This document shows, piece by piece, positions 16,266-24,162 of a DNA stretch of 64,000 nt. The stretch is from Limnochorda pilosa (lineage in GTDB: Bacteria; Bacillota; Limnochordia; Limnochordales; Limnochordaceae). The notes beneath the pieces were generated by a model. The model ran no database searches and was not told the DNA's origin. It was given only the letters and a program-made list of their open reading frames with translations. Every line of letters starts with the position of its first letter. The first letter of the stretch is position 1. The position numbers were made by a program, and so were the translations under genes. The stretch lies in contig NZ_AP014924.1 of assembly GCF_001544015.1 (NCBI RefSeq), forward strand, positions 2,418,001 to 2,482,000, in the 5' to 3' direction.

Positions 16266-16784
16266 CTACCCGGTTCCCCCCGGCGCCAGCAGTATCTCTT
16301 CCACGATGTAGCGGGTACGGGGCAGAATCTGAGCCTCCGGGTAGACGTCGAGAACAGCCTGCAGGGCTTCGTCGACGTCTCGGATCTGAAGGTGCCTCAG
16401 CAGGAAGCGGATGTCCGCTTCGTCTTCCCGTCGGGCTGCCAGGAGCTTCATGGCCAGCATATACCGTGGAGAGGCCGCCAGGACTCGCAGCCCCGCCAAG
16501 TCCAGCACGGACGTTGCCTCCGGATCCGGCCCGGCCAGGAAACCCTTGACGGCGTCGTTGAGCCATGCGTCGGGCAAGTCGAACTGAGCTGCCACCTCGC
16601 GAGCCGCGCGATAGACCTCGTCCTTAGGCGCAAACACGGCGTCGATGTCCCTCGTACTCCGTCGCGCATCGTACGCGAGGGCCATGGCTGCGCCTCCCAC
16701 CAAGTACAGTTCACCCTTGATTCCGCGAGCAGCGAGGATCTCGGACAGGGCTGTGAGGTACTGGATCATCTCGGAACGATCCAA
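16266..16784 (-). CDS. Nucleotidyltransferase-fold protein (DUF6036-like)
   Basis: 172 residues from a TTG at 16784, chosen because GGAGGG lies 6 bases upstream and the family motif begins just before the first ATG (16769). Key motifs: GELYLVGGAAMALAYDARRS then TRDIDAVF, the GG...D-x-D metal site of nucleotidyltransferases, followed by SPRYMLAMKLLAAREDEAD-like sequence and IRFLLRHL. It lies just after the gene at 16802-17197. Such proteins act as toxin or antitoxin nucleotidyltransferases (AbiEii/MNT-like); the exact role here is inferred. Confidence 0.75.
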   Translation of the reverse strand: MDRSEMIQYLTALSEILAARGIKGELYLVGGAAMALAYDARRSTRDIDAVFAPKDEVYRAAREVAAQFDLPDAWLNDAVKGFLAGPDPEATSVLDLAGLRVLAASPRYMLAMKLLAARREDEADIRFLLRHLQIRDVDEALQAVLDVYPEAQILPRTRYIVEEILLAPGGTG

Positions 16785-16801
16785 GAACGACCCTCCAGTC
16801 G

Positions 16802-17197
16802 CTAACAGCGCTCCAGTTCCGTGTGATCCACGAAGATCCCGCGGCGACGAAAGGACGCGGGGCTCTCGACAAGACACGTGGCATGTAAACTACGGATGCT
16901 CGTAGGGAACCAGAATCGCTCCAGGAAGCGCTGGGACTCGTGGACCCAAGGCGGGACCGGCAAGTTGTAGTGCATGGCAAGGTGCTCAGCCAGCGCCGCC
17001 AGGTACGCGTCGAAGCGCTGGTCCCCTACGTACTCGGGGCGCGCCGCGATCAGGCTGGCGCGACGTTCATCGTCCGATGCGTAGAAGTCATCCAGGAACT
17101 CCCGAATCGAGATCCACGGCTCCTCGCCGGTGCGGATCCGATCGGCGATCCGTCTGATGGTAAGAGGCTGGTAGCCTGTTAGGCGACGGCCCGCCAT
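16802..17197 (-). CDS. Partner protein of the nucleotidyltransferase, function unknown
   Basis: 131 residues from the ATG at 17197, which has GTGAGGGA close upstream; a start at 17224 is also open. N-terminal half: GYQPLTIRRIADRIRTGEEP, WISIREFLDDFYASDDERR. C-terminal half: LAEHLAMHYNLPVPPWVHES, LERFWFPTSIRSLHATCLVE and SPASFRRRGIFVDHTELERC. Its frame ends 17 bases before the TTG of the nucleotidyltransferase. I have no named family for it; the tight arrangement suggests a two-gene toxin-antitoxin or defence module. Confidence 0.6.
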   Translation of the reverse strand: MAGRRLTGYQPLTIRRIADRIRTGEEPWISIREFLDDFYASDDERRASLIAARPEYVGDQRFDAYLAALAEHLAMHYNLPVPPWVHESQRFLERFWFPTSIRSLHATCLVESPASFRRRGIFVDHTELERC

Positions 17198-17415
17198 TCC
17201 CTCACCCCTTTTCCCCGGTGTCATCGCCCGGCGCCATTGTCTTTATCATACCGCCTTCGTGGCTCCTATGGCATGTCCAATCAGGGTCGCGCCTGAGGAG
17301 ACGAACTCGGCTAGCCTGGTATTCCATGCCTGGGGGTAGAGCGATGGACTAGGCACGACTCGTCACAACGCTCAGCGTCGTCGCCTGCCCCGGGTTCCGC
17401 GGCTGGCGTCACTCC

Positions 17416-17736
17416 TCACCATCCCGCGTCTCCTTGCCGCACAGCGCTGCCGGCTTCTCGACGGCCGGCCAGCCTGGCGATCTGGTGGAAGCGGGCGCCC
17501 AGCTCGTCCACGCTCATCTGCCGGCCCCGCACGCCCACGAAGACCCAGCGTGAGCCTGTGAAGCCGAGCCGGTCCAGCAGCTCCTGGCGCTCGCCCCCCA
17601 GGTACCGGCGCAGCGCCGCCTCGAAGGAATCGTGCTGCCTCGGCTCCGGTCCCGGAGGCGGGTGGCAGGACCGCGGGTCCTCGATGGGGAACCAGACGTG
17701 CCAGATCCAGGCTGTGAGGGGTGCCAGACGGGGGAA
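17416..17736 (-). pseudogene. Tyrosine recombinase fragment
   Basis: The minus strand encodes a region ending LDRLGFTGSRWVFVGVRGRQ, then MSVDELGARFHQIARLAGRR, which is the part of a phage-type tyrosine recombinase just before the HxxR box. The catalytic C-terminus and the start are missing. MSVDELGARF is repeated in the fragment at 484-821 and, diverged, at 21042-21184. The start of this frame above 17736 lies inside the VOC gene on the other strand and is not coding. Confidence 0.6.
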
Positions 17737-17769
17737 GGAAGCCGGGAGCCATCTCTGGGGGGGAGGCGC

Positions 17770-18120
17770 ATGATCCAGGGCGTTGAGTACGTGACCCTCT
17801 TCGTGACCGATCTCGAGCGGAGCGTGCGGTTCTACCACGACCTGCTCGAGCTCCCGGTCGTCCAGCGCTCGCCCCACTTCGTCCTCCTGGACGCAGGCAA
17901 CCTACGGCTGGGGTTGCACCGAGGCGACGGCGTGCCCGAGAGGCCGCCCGTCAACCTCCACTTCGTGGTGGACGACGTCGACCAGGCGTACGAGGCACTC
18001 CGGCGCAAGGGGCTTCCCTTCCATAAAGGACCGAAGGATCAGCCCTGGGGGGTACGCAGCGCGACCACGGCCGATCCCGACGGCTTCGTGGTGGAGATCG
18101 TGAGTCGCCTGCCCCTGTGA
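17770..18120 (+). CDS. VOC-superfamily (glyoxalase/dioxygenase-fold) protein
   Basis: 116 residues from the ATG at 17770, preceded by GGGGGGGAGGC. A single VOC domain with two beta-alpha-beta-beta-beta units: IQGVEYVTLFVTDLERSVRF, YHDLLELPVV, then VNLHFVVDDVDQAYEALRRK and TADPDGFVVEIVSR. The family includes glyoxalases, dioxygenases and antibiotic-binding proteins; residues do not allow a finer call. A truncated copy of its first 26 codons lies at 33704-33782, and both copies are followed by convergent AzlC/AzlD sequence. Confidence 0.85.
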   Translation: MIQGVEYVTLFVTDLERSVRFYHDLLELPVVQRSPHFVLLDAGNLRLGLHRGDGVPERPPVNLHFVVDDVDQAYEALRRKGLPFHKGPKDQPWGVRSATTADPDGFVVEIVSRLPL

Positions 18121-18122
18121 GG

Positions 18123-18231
18123 TGCTGCCTGCCGGGCCAGGAGCCCGTAGGCCGCGGCCACCGGCGCGTACCCCAGAGCGACGGGCAGGCCGTAGGCGCG
18201 GGCCGCGGCCAGGGCTCGAGCCAGGGCGCTC
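18123..18231 (-). pseudogene. AzlC N-terminal fragment
   Basis: The minus strand encodes SALARALAAARAYGLPVALG then YAPVAAAYGLLARQA, matching the start of the intact AzlC at 34129-34908 (ALAAARRFGLPVALGYVPVA, then AAYGLLARQSG). The rest of azlC and all of azlD are gone. It follows the VOC gene in the same convergent order as the second locus. Confidence 0.75.
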
Positions 18232-18277
18232 CCACGAGGCGTCGTAGCGTTGGCTGGAGGTGTACCGGGTGTACCGG

Positions 18278-18427
18278 ATGGACCCGTCTGAAATCCTGAA
18301 CGACGCGCTCCGAGAAGTCCTCCGCGAGGACCAAGAGGACTTGTCCGCGTTCGAGGAGCGCGCTGAGGAGCCCACCCTGTCCTATGAGGCCCTGCTAAAT
18401 GAGTTGAAGGCTCATGGCAAGCTATGA
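18278..18427 (+). CDS. RelB-like antitoxin
   Basis: A 49-residue protein (MDPSEILNDALREVLREDQE, then PTLSYEALLNELKAHGKL). The C-terminal LSYEALLNELKAHGKL is the typical toxin-wrapping tail of short RelB/antitoxin proteins. The stop overlaps the RelE-like start at 18414. Its toxin is truncated, so the pair is no longer functional. Confidence 0.7.
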   Translation: MDPSEILNDALREVLREDQEDLSAFEERAEEPTLSYEALLNELKAHGKL

Positions 18428-18505
18428 GCTCGTCTTCAAGCGCTCGGCGGCCAAGGATCTCCGACATCTGCCCAAGGCTGACCTCCTTCGAGTCCTACAG
18501 CGGAG
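18414..18505 (+). pseudogene. RelE toxin, N-terminal fragment
   Basis: MASYELVFKRSAAKDLRHLP then KADLLRVLQR is the first helix pair of a RelE/ParE toxin. After about 30 residues the frame runs into a signal-peptide-like sequence from another gene, so the catalytic beta-sheet is lost. Confidence 0.7.
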
Positions 18506-18509
18506 ACGG

Positions 18510-18860
18510 CAGGGCGGGCGCCTCGCCGGCATCCTTCTGGTGACTGCGGCGGTGCTGCTGGCTCTTGGCTCGGTCCAGGCCCAGGGGGAGTGGCCGGACC
18601 TCTCGGGTGTGACCCTGACGCTCGCCGTGAGCCGCCGCGACCCTGGGCGGCGGGCAGCTCATGGTCTCCAAGTACTCCCGAAACCCCGAGGCGGCGACCT
18701 GGTTGGTCCGCTACCTGGCCGGACGGGAGGAGCAGAAGCAGCGGACGATCGCGGCCAGCTACAACCCTACCATCGAGGCGCTCTACCAGGATCCGGAGGT
18801 CCCCGCGGCATCGCCTTTCATGGGGCGGCTCCACAAGGATCTCGCCAGGGGCCAAGGCCT
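18510..18860 (+). pseudogene. ABC sugar-binding protein relic (N- and C-terminal pieces)
   Basis: The first piece is a signal peptide and mature start (LAGILLVTAAVLLALGSVQA, then WPDLSGVTLTLAV). After about 20 bases and a frame change comes a C-terminal piece: GGGQLMVSKYSRNPEAATWL, then TIAASYNPTIEALYQDPEVP, typical of family 1 sugar-binding proteins. The roughly 300 residues between are missing. The first piece is fused in frame to the RelE fragment. Confidence 0.65.
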
Positions 18861-18962
18861 CGCGGCCACGAGGACGGAGCCAGAGCCACCACCTCTTGTG
18901 AGCCTCAGGACGAACGGGCCGCCTCGCCGGAGGAGGTAATACCTTTAGGGAGGCATCGATGC

Positions 18963-19592
18963 ATGGGCCTTTCCACCCGGCTGTGGGAGGAGAACCAGGA
19001 TCTGGCCCGGGCTTGTCGTGACCACCCTTTCGTCCAGGGGATCGCCTCCGGCGAACTGCCCCGGCCACGATTCGCCTTCTACGTGGGGCAGGACGCGTTC
19101 TATCTCGAAGCCTACGCCCGCGCCTACGCCCTCGCCCTGGCGAAAGCGCCCGACCGATCCACCATGCTGGAGTTCCGGGACCTGATGGAGGGCGTCTTTG
19201 AAGAGCTCCGGCTGCACCAGCAGTATGCGCGCCGTTGGAACGTCGATCTGGCCCCCCAACCGGCTCCCGCGACCCAGGCCTACACCGACTTCCTCCTGCG
19301 GGTGGCCTGGAGCGAGCCCGTCGGCCGCATCGTCGCTGCCATGACCCCCTGCATGCGCCTTTACGCCCACCTGGGGCAAGCGCTCCAGCCGGTGACGAAG
19401 GCCGAGAGCCCCTATCGGGAGTGGGTGGAGACCTACGCGTCCCAGGAGATCGAAGACCTGACCCGGCGCCTGGAGCGTCTTCTCGACGCCTGCGATCCCG
19501 GCGACCGCGGGCTCGCGGCGCACTACCGCACGGCCATGCGCCTCGAGCTGGCCTTCTTCGACCAGGCGTGGCACGCGCACGGGCCGGGGTGA
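18963..19592 (+). CDS. tenA: TenA-family thiaminase II / aminopyrimidine aminohydrolase
   Basis: 209 residues from the ATG at 18963, with AGGGAGG about 10 bases upstream. TenA hydrolyses 4-amino-5-aminomethyl-2-methylpyrimidine to the hydroxymethyl form, salvaging the thiamin pyrimidine. Family features seen: FAFYVGQDAFYLEAYARAYA in helix 2, catalytic-Cys block AAMTPCMRLYAHLG, and the C-terminal MRLELAFFDQAW with the conserved Glu. Length is normal. No TPP riboswitch or other thiamin gene is visible nearby; the upstream DNA is relic sequence, so it stands alone among decayed genes. Confidence 0.88.
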   Translation: MGLSTRLWEENQDLARACRDHPFVQGIASGELPRPRFAFYVGQDAFYLEAYARAYALALAKAPDRSTMLEFRDLMEGVFEELRLHQQYARRWNVDLAPQPAPATQAYTDFLLRVAWSEPVGRIVAAMTPCMRLYAHLGQALQPVTKAESPYREWVETYASQEIEDLTRRLERLLDACDPGDRGLAAHYRTAMRLELAFFDQAWHAHGPG

Positions 19593-20920
19593 TGGACCCG
19601 ATCCGTAGAGCCCCAAAAGACACCCCGCACGGCGTGCGGAACCTCTGCAAGGGTTCTCCCTTCAGGAAGGTGGCGCCGGGGTGGGTCATGCGGAAGAGGT
19701 GGTAGAGCGGGCGCGACTGCGGCCGCGCCGGGAGAGGGTCGTCCAGGAGACCAACCAGATCGTGGGCAACCGCGCCGGCGCCATGCTGAGCATGCCCCGT
19801 GCCACCGTGGGCGACATCTTTAGCCCCAGGGAGCGCGGGCGGTGATGGGGGTCACCGGGTCCGTCCTTGTCCTGGAGAGCATTGTGGGCCCCGTGGTGGG
19901 CGGCTGGAGCCCGCACTGAACACGGGTCCCAGACTGTACATGTCAACCCCCAGAGTGGTTCTCCCGCGATCCTGGGGATGGCTACGTACACGCAGGACTG
20001 CAGGAACTGAGCGCCCTAAGCCCGTTGAAGCGTGCCTCAGTGCTCACCCTCTTCGATCTACTACGAGCACCCTTTGGACTGCCGTGCCTTCAGCACGCGC
20101 ACGCTGGGGGGAAGACCAGGCGTGGCGCGCCACGCACCAATCCCAAGGGAGACCAGCGGCGCCGCCGCCTCGACCTATCCCACGCGTTCCATCACCTGAC
20201 CTCATGGTGATGGCGGGCGAAGGTCCTCGGCCCGTACGGGCTCTCGAAGGGCAGCAGGCGGCCCGGAGAGCGTCTCTTGACTTCGATCACGGTCTCTTGG
20301 CTACACGACCTGATCTTCCGCGTCCGAGATCAACGCGTCGTTTCGCGAGGAACGAGCCTAGTCCATGCAAGCCTCCGCTTCTGTGGTTATCCGTCGAATC
20401 GACGCGCCAGCGGCTGCAAGGACGCTCTGCTGCCAATCCGCTGAATCAACGGTCCACGTGATCTCCCTGGCCACGCCTCCACGCCCTCCTTTGGCACATC
20501 GATCCGGGATCATCCAGCGTCTTGCCGGATGTAGGCATTGGTTCACGTGGTCACCACCCGGCGAACGCAAGATCCCCGTCCGTCTGTCCATCGGCACTCT
20601 TGGCGTCCAGGCCAGCCTTGATACTCATGGTCTGTCCGCACTCAGGCTGTACGGAAGGAGAGGAGGCGGCAGCCGAGTGCCCATTCCATATCTCATGTTT
20701 TCGCCGCCTAACGACTTGGGCATCAGCGGCGCCGCTTGTCAGCCTTCAGTCGAAGTACCCAGCCACCTTCGGCCGTACGCTGGATGCCCGTGTCAGGCCG
20801 GCGAGTCACGATAGACGCAATCGCCATTTCCGAGGGTTATCACACGATCATCGTATCTTTGGTGTAGTCATGAGACACGGCGTATGGAAACCGCCTCACC
20901 AACGCGCGGCGGTAGTGCCT
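19593..20920. other. 1.3 kb without a supportable gene
   Basis: No frame here looks protein-like. Bases 19684-19845 encode a short run (VVQETNQIVGNRAGAMLSMP) that could be a transporter scrap, but I cannot place it. Composition from about 20300 onward is less GC-rich than the surroundings. No tRNA, CRISPR or clear repeat was seen. Confidence 0.5.
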
Positions 20921-21041
20921 TTAAACGACCGAGTGCATTTCGGGGTTGCGTACTATGCCCTGGATGCAGGCATCGACACCACATCCGGAGTGGATGCAAT
21001 GTCGTCCCATAGATCCTCCACCAGTTGAAGCTTCTCTGAGG

Positions 21042-21184
21042 CCGGCCCCTCGACTTCTGGCGGAGTCAGGACGCCCTCCGTCATCCCCACCTTCTCGCGC
21101 CTCGTTCCCCCACAGCCTCTCCAGCTTCCCGATCTGCCGGAAGCGGGCGTCCAGCTCGCGCACCCTCATCTTGAGGCCCCGCAC
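21042..21184 (-). pseudogene. Tyrosine recombinase fragment with internal deletion
   Basis: Reads MRVRELDARFRQIGKLERLW, then GNEAREGGDDGGRPDSARSR. Compared with 484-821, the 180 bases between two CCAGCTTCCCGA repeats (582-593 and 762-773 in copy 1) are missing, leaving a single repeat at 21121-21132. The lost part carries the HxxR box and catalytic Tyr. Confidence 0.75.
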
Positions 21185-21343
21185 CGCGCTTCAGCCTGCG
21201 GTACTCAAGGAAGACGTGCGCCGTACTCGTAAACGAGCCGTTCGAAGGGTCTGCCGTCCACCGATCCCTCCAGGGAATGGGGGCGGGCGGCAGATCTGAG
21301 GACGATTCCTAGACCAGAGGGAAGGCCCGCCGCCTCTGCGCCT

Positions 21344-22051
21344 TCACTGGTCTTCCGACGGATCCTGGTCGGCGTCCATGAGGAGGCGGACGCCGAGCTC
21401 CTTGGCCAGCTGAACGGCCTTCCTCCAGGCGTAGGGCGCGATCAGCAGGGGCTCGAAGGGCTCGTCAAGGTGGCGTTTGGCGAACTCCATCTTCCGGTGG
21501 AAGTTCAGAACGTCCTCGGGCTCGGCGAAGCCCTTCACCTCGACCAGGAAACGCCGGCCGTCGTGGACGTACGCATCGAATTCGACCGACTGCCCGCGGA
21601 CGCCGAAGAGCTCCCCCTCGGCGTCCCGGAGGACCAGGCGTTCCGCTCTCAGCGGACCCACCCCGGAGAACTCCTCGATGGTGGCACGGACCACCTCTTC
21701 GAACCCTTCCTCGAACCGGTGTCCCGGGGAGCCGATCCCTGTCTCGAGCCGTCGCAGGGCCTTCTCGTGCCGCGCAAGCGCCTCACTGTGCGACGCGAGC
21801 GTTCGCTCGATGGCTTCGAAGCGTTGGTTGGCCTCCTCGAAGCGGCGGTCTACGGCCTCGAAACGGCGGTCTACGGCCTCGAAACGACGGTCCACGGTCT
21901 TGAAGCGATCGCACGGACTGGGAAGGGCAAGGGTACGGGGACAGCGAGCCACCTGCTGGTGGATCGGGGCGGGGATCCTTGCCGAGAACCTGAAGCAACT
22001 GGCCCGAGTCTGAGGGCAAGGCGACAGGCAGGGGATCCTGCAACACCGCAT
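21344..22051 (-). CDS. DUF3782-type coiled-coil PD-(D/E)XK nuclease, N-terminus frameshifted
   Basis: The clear part is about 190 residues. First come four tandem heptad-like repeats (RFKTVDR, RFEAVDR, RFEAVDR, RFEEANQ), a coiled coil. A nuclease-like domain follows: RAERLVLRDAEGELFGVRGQ, EFDAYVHDGRRFLVEVKGFA, where D...EVK is the PD-(D/E)XK signature. C-terminus: LLIAPYAWRKAVQLAKELGV. The 5' third is less protein-like. A GTG with AGGAAGGAGG upstream, near 22060, opens a different frame that would need a shift near 21970, so the gene may be frameshifted. Function of the family is unknown; it is common in thermophile accessory DNA. Confidence 0.65.
   Translation of the reverse strand: MRCCRIPCLSPCPQTRASCFRFSARIPAPIHQQVARCPRTLALPSPCDRFKTVDRRFEAVDRRFEAVDRRFEEANQRFEAIERTLASHSEALARHEKALRRLETGIGSPGHRFEEGFEEVVRATIEEFSGVGPLRAERLVLRDAEGELFGVRGQSVEFDAYVHDGRRFLVEVKGFAEPEDVLNFHRKMEFAKRHLDEPFEPLLIAPYAWRKAVQLAKELGVRLLMDADQDPSEDQ
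21558..21700. repeat. Direct repeat of the DUF3782 core (copy 2)
   Basis: Nearly identical to 14763-14905 with only scattered single-base differences. Both copies are in the same orientation and lie 6.8 kb apart, so the segment between could be deleted by recombination. Confidence 0.8.
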
Positions 22052-22114
22052 CGGGTCTCACCACCCCACCCACCTCCTTCCTGGCGAACTCACCCTGATC
22101 CAAAACCGACTTTT

Positions 22115-22191
22115 TCAGCGGGAACTACCCTAGGCGCTGGAGGTTTTCACTTCCGTGTTCGGCATGGGAAGGGGGTCGCTTCTCCGCTCCC
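22115..22191 (-). rRNA. 5S rRNA fragment (pseudogene)
   Basis: The minus strand contains CTTCCCATGCCGAACACGGA, AGTG, then CCTCCAGCGCC, which is the highly conserved 5S helix III/loop C region, preceded by GCGGAGAAGCGACCCC and followed by TAGGGTAGTTCC. About 75 of the usual 115-120 bases are recognisable. The outer helix I strands on both sides are missing, and no 16S or 23S sequence or tRNA flanks it. It appears to be a displaced, broken copy. Confidence 0.7.
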
Positions 22192-22349
22192 CGTCCCGAT
22201 CCGGGCAAATCTCGTCGTGACAAGCCCCAGCCGGATGGAACGCTCTTCCATTTGGTCATTCGTGGTCTGTAGTGATCCCCTTGTACGTGTAGTTCGTGAG
22301 ATTCTTCGTGGGATCGGACTTCGCTTAACTACCCTAGGGGGTACTGGTA

Positions 22350-22700
22350 TCATGCCTTCCCGTCGACTGCCAAATCTCGGTAACGAGGAACCTCCAAGAT
22401 CTGCCGCACCGTCTGGTGGTAGAACTTCCCACCTCGACGGGTACGGTAACCCTCCTCGTTGAGCTGCTTGGTAGCCGTGACGTGCGTGCTGGCATGCCCG
22501 AACCGTTCCGCCACGACCTTCAGAGGGACGTTGCGCAAGAGCAGATGCGTGGCGTGCCCGTGCCGCAAGGCGTGGACCCGCACCTTCTTGACCACTACGT
22601 CCGGATCCATGCCGGCCCGCAGGGCGAGCTTCTTGATGGCCAGCCGCAGATGGCGCGGCGAAAGCGGCATCCCGGTCCGGCTGCGTAAGACGAGATCCAC
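22350..22700 (-). pseudogene. Tyrosine integrase fragment fused to serine-recombinase tail
   Basis: The first 80 residues are a tyrosine recombinase: SPRHLRLAIKKLALRAGMDP, VHALRHGHATHLLL (HxxR), RFGHAS (the LGH position). Before the catalytic Tyr the frame changes identity to KQLNEEGYRTRRGGKFYHQT, VRQILEVPRY, which is the Recombinase-domain signature of large serine recombinases. No known enzyme combines these, so this is a chance in-frame fusion of two broken mobile-element genes. Confidence 0.7.
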
Positions 22701-22933
22701 CGGGAGCTTAGGCCCGTTCGGCCGCGGAAAGGCATCCGTTCGCCCGTCCGGCCCGTCGGCCCTCCCCAGCCTTCGGGCCCCACCCCGCCCGTGAGCCCCA
22801 CCGCGCCATCGAGGACGGCATGGACGCGATGGTCTCGGACCTGCTCGCCATTAGCGGCCGAAGCGGTGCCCGCGCCGCTCGGTCGTGCTATTAACGACCT
22901 TGTGGACCCCTCCAAGAGATGAAATCCTGCCCG

Positions 22934-23833
22934 TCAGGAGGCGACGGCCTTGCCCGCCGGGCGGAGGGGCAACCTGCTGAAGACCCACGGGGCTAGCAGC
23001 GCTACCGTCAGGCCGACGCCGATGTACCGGATGAAGTCTGCCCATTCCCCGGCCGGCATCACTGCCTTCAGCGCAAAGCGCACCGCGAACACAAGGACCA
23101 GGCCGCACAGGCAGTTGAGCACCTGCCGCCTGAGCCCGTCCGCACGCTCCGCGCGCACCAGCCGCTCCTCCAGCAGGTCGCCGACCCAGATGCCCGCCAG
23201 CGCGCCCATGGTCGCGAACTGCTCCGACAGGCCCACCCGGGCGATGACCGGTATCCCTGCCCAAAGGGCCATCAGCGCGGTGGGGGCGAGCAGCGCCAGC
23301 GCCAACTGCGCGCCGAAGGGCAGGCGGCCGAGGGCGGCCTCCAGAGGGCGCCACGCGTAGTACAGACCCACCGCCAGGAGCAGGCCCAGCGCCCACCCGG
23401 CCAGCAGGTCGGTGGGGTAGTGGACCCCGAGGTAGAGCCGCGACGTTCCCACGAGTAGAATCACCAGGATGGCGAGGGCGGTGAACCACCGATGCCGGAT
23501 GCCCAGGGCCAGGGCGGAGAAGACGCTCGCGCTGCCCGTCGCATGCCCGCTGGGCGTGGAGAAGGTGCCGTCGGTGTCGACCTGGATCACCCGAATGCCG
23601 GCGTCCATGGGCGGCCGCTGGATGCCAATCAGCCCCTTCAGCCCGGCCACCACCCACAGCTGACCTATGACAAGCGTGACGAAATACCGTTTGTAGGAGC
23701 GGCTGGAGACCCAGTACACGATCACCAGCAGCGCCAGCATGACGTTCTCCGAATAGATTTTGCTTATGGTCACCCAGAACCCATCCCAGAAGGGCCCGCC
23801 CATAACCGCCTGCAGCGCCTTGATCCATTCCAT
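22934..23833 (-). CDS. PAP2-superfamily membrane phosphatase
   Basis: 299 residues with about eight membrane segments. The three phosphatase motifs are intact: KGLIGIQRP (KxxxxxxRP), TPSGHATGSASVF (PSGH) and SRLYLGVHYPTDLLAG (SRxxxxxHxxxD). Such enzymes dephosphorylate lipid phosphates such as undecaprenyl pyrophosphate or phosphatidic acid on the outer face of the inner membrane. About 100 extra C-terminal residues with further membrane segments follow the catalytic part. It stands alone between relics with no operon partner. Confidence 0.88.
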   Translation of the reverse strand: MEWIKALQAVMGGPFWDGFWVTISKIYSENVMLALLVIVYWVSSRSYKRYFVTLVIGQLWVVAGLKGLIGIQRPPMDAGIRVIQVDTDGTFSTPSGHATGSASVFSALALGIRHRWFTALAILVILLVGTSRLYLGVHYPTDLLAGWALGLLLAVGLYYAWRPLEAALGRLPFGAQLALALLAPTALMALWAGIPVIARVGLSEQFATMGALAGIWVGDLLEERLVRAERADGLRRQVLNCLCGLVLVFAVRFALKAVMPAGEWADFIRYIGVGLTVALLAPWVFSRLPLRPAGKAVAS

Positions 23834-23939
23834 CAGCCAATCCCTCCCACAAAGACTCCTGGGTGATTACGCTAAGTTAACAGTCAATACGTTCCATTCC
23901 ATCCCAAGGGTAACATCTCCTGTAAGCCAGCTCAAGCAC

Positions 23940-23960
23940 TGCTGGGGTTTTGACATAGGC
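23940..23960 (+). repeat. Insertion-sequence terminal repeat (copy next to the 3' relic)
   Basis: The same 21 bases as 13797-13817, here about 200 bases beyond the 3' end of the transposase relic on the minus strand, so it represents the right end of the element. Confidence 0.7.
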
Positions 23961-24162
23961 GAGCGGCTGCGAGCAGCAAGGCCGGTAGGGGTGAGACGGG
24001 AGTGTGGCAAGGAGAGGGTGTAGCTGGGCGAGGGACCACAGTCGTGAGGGCACCTGCCGAGCACCTGTCTGTGGAGGAGGCGAGACGCGCAGGGGCCAGG
24101 CGGAGATCGAAGAGAGAGGGCCCGGGTGAAGGACAAGGCAGTGCAGAGGAGCGACAGGCGGC

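Noticed and set aside
19684-19920. Possible transporter gene fragment (VVQETNQIVGNRAGAMLSMP, then ESIVGPVVGGW).
   Set aside because: Too short and without a family pattern that I can defend; listed only within the empty stretch.
22740-22900. Possible IS110-like transposase scrap on the plus strand (GMDAMVSDLLAISGRSG).
   Set aside because: Resembles a conserved IS110 block only loosely over 15 residues; no further support on either side.
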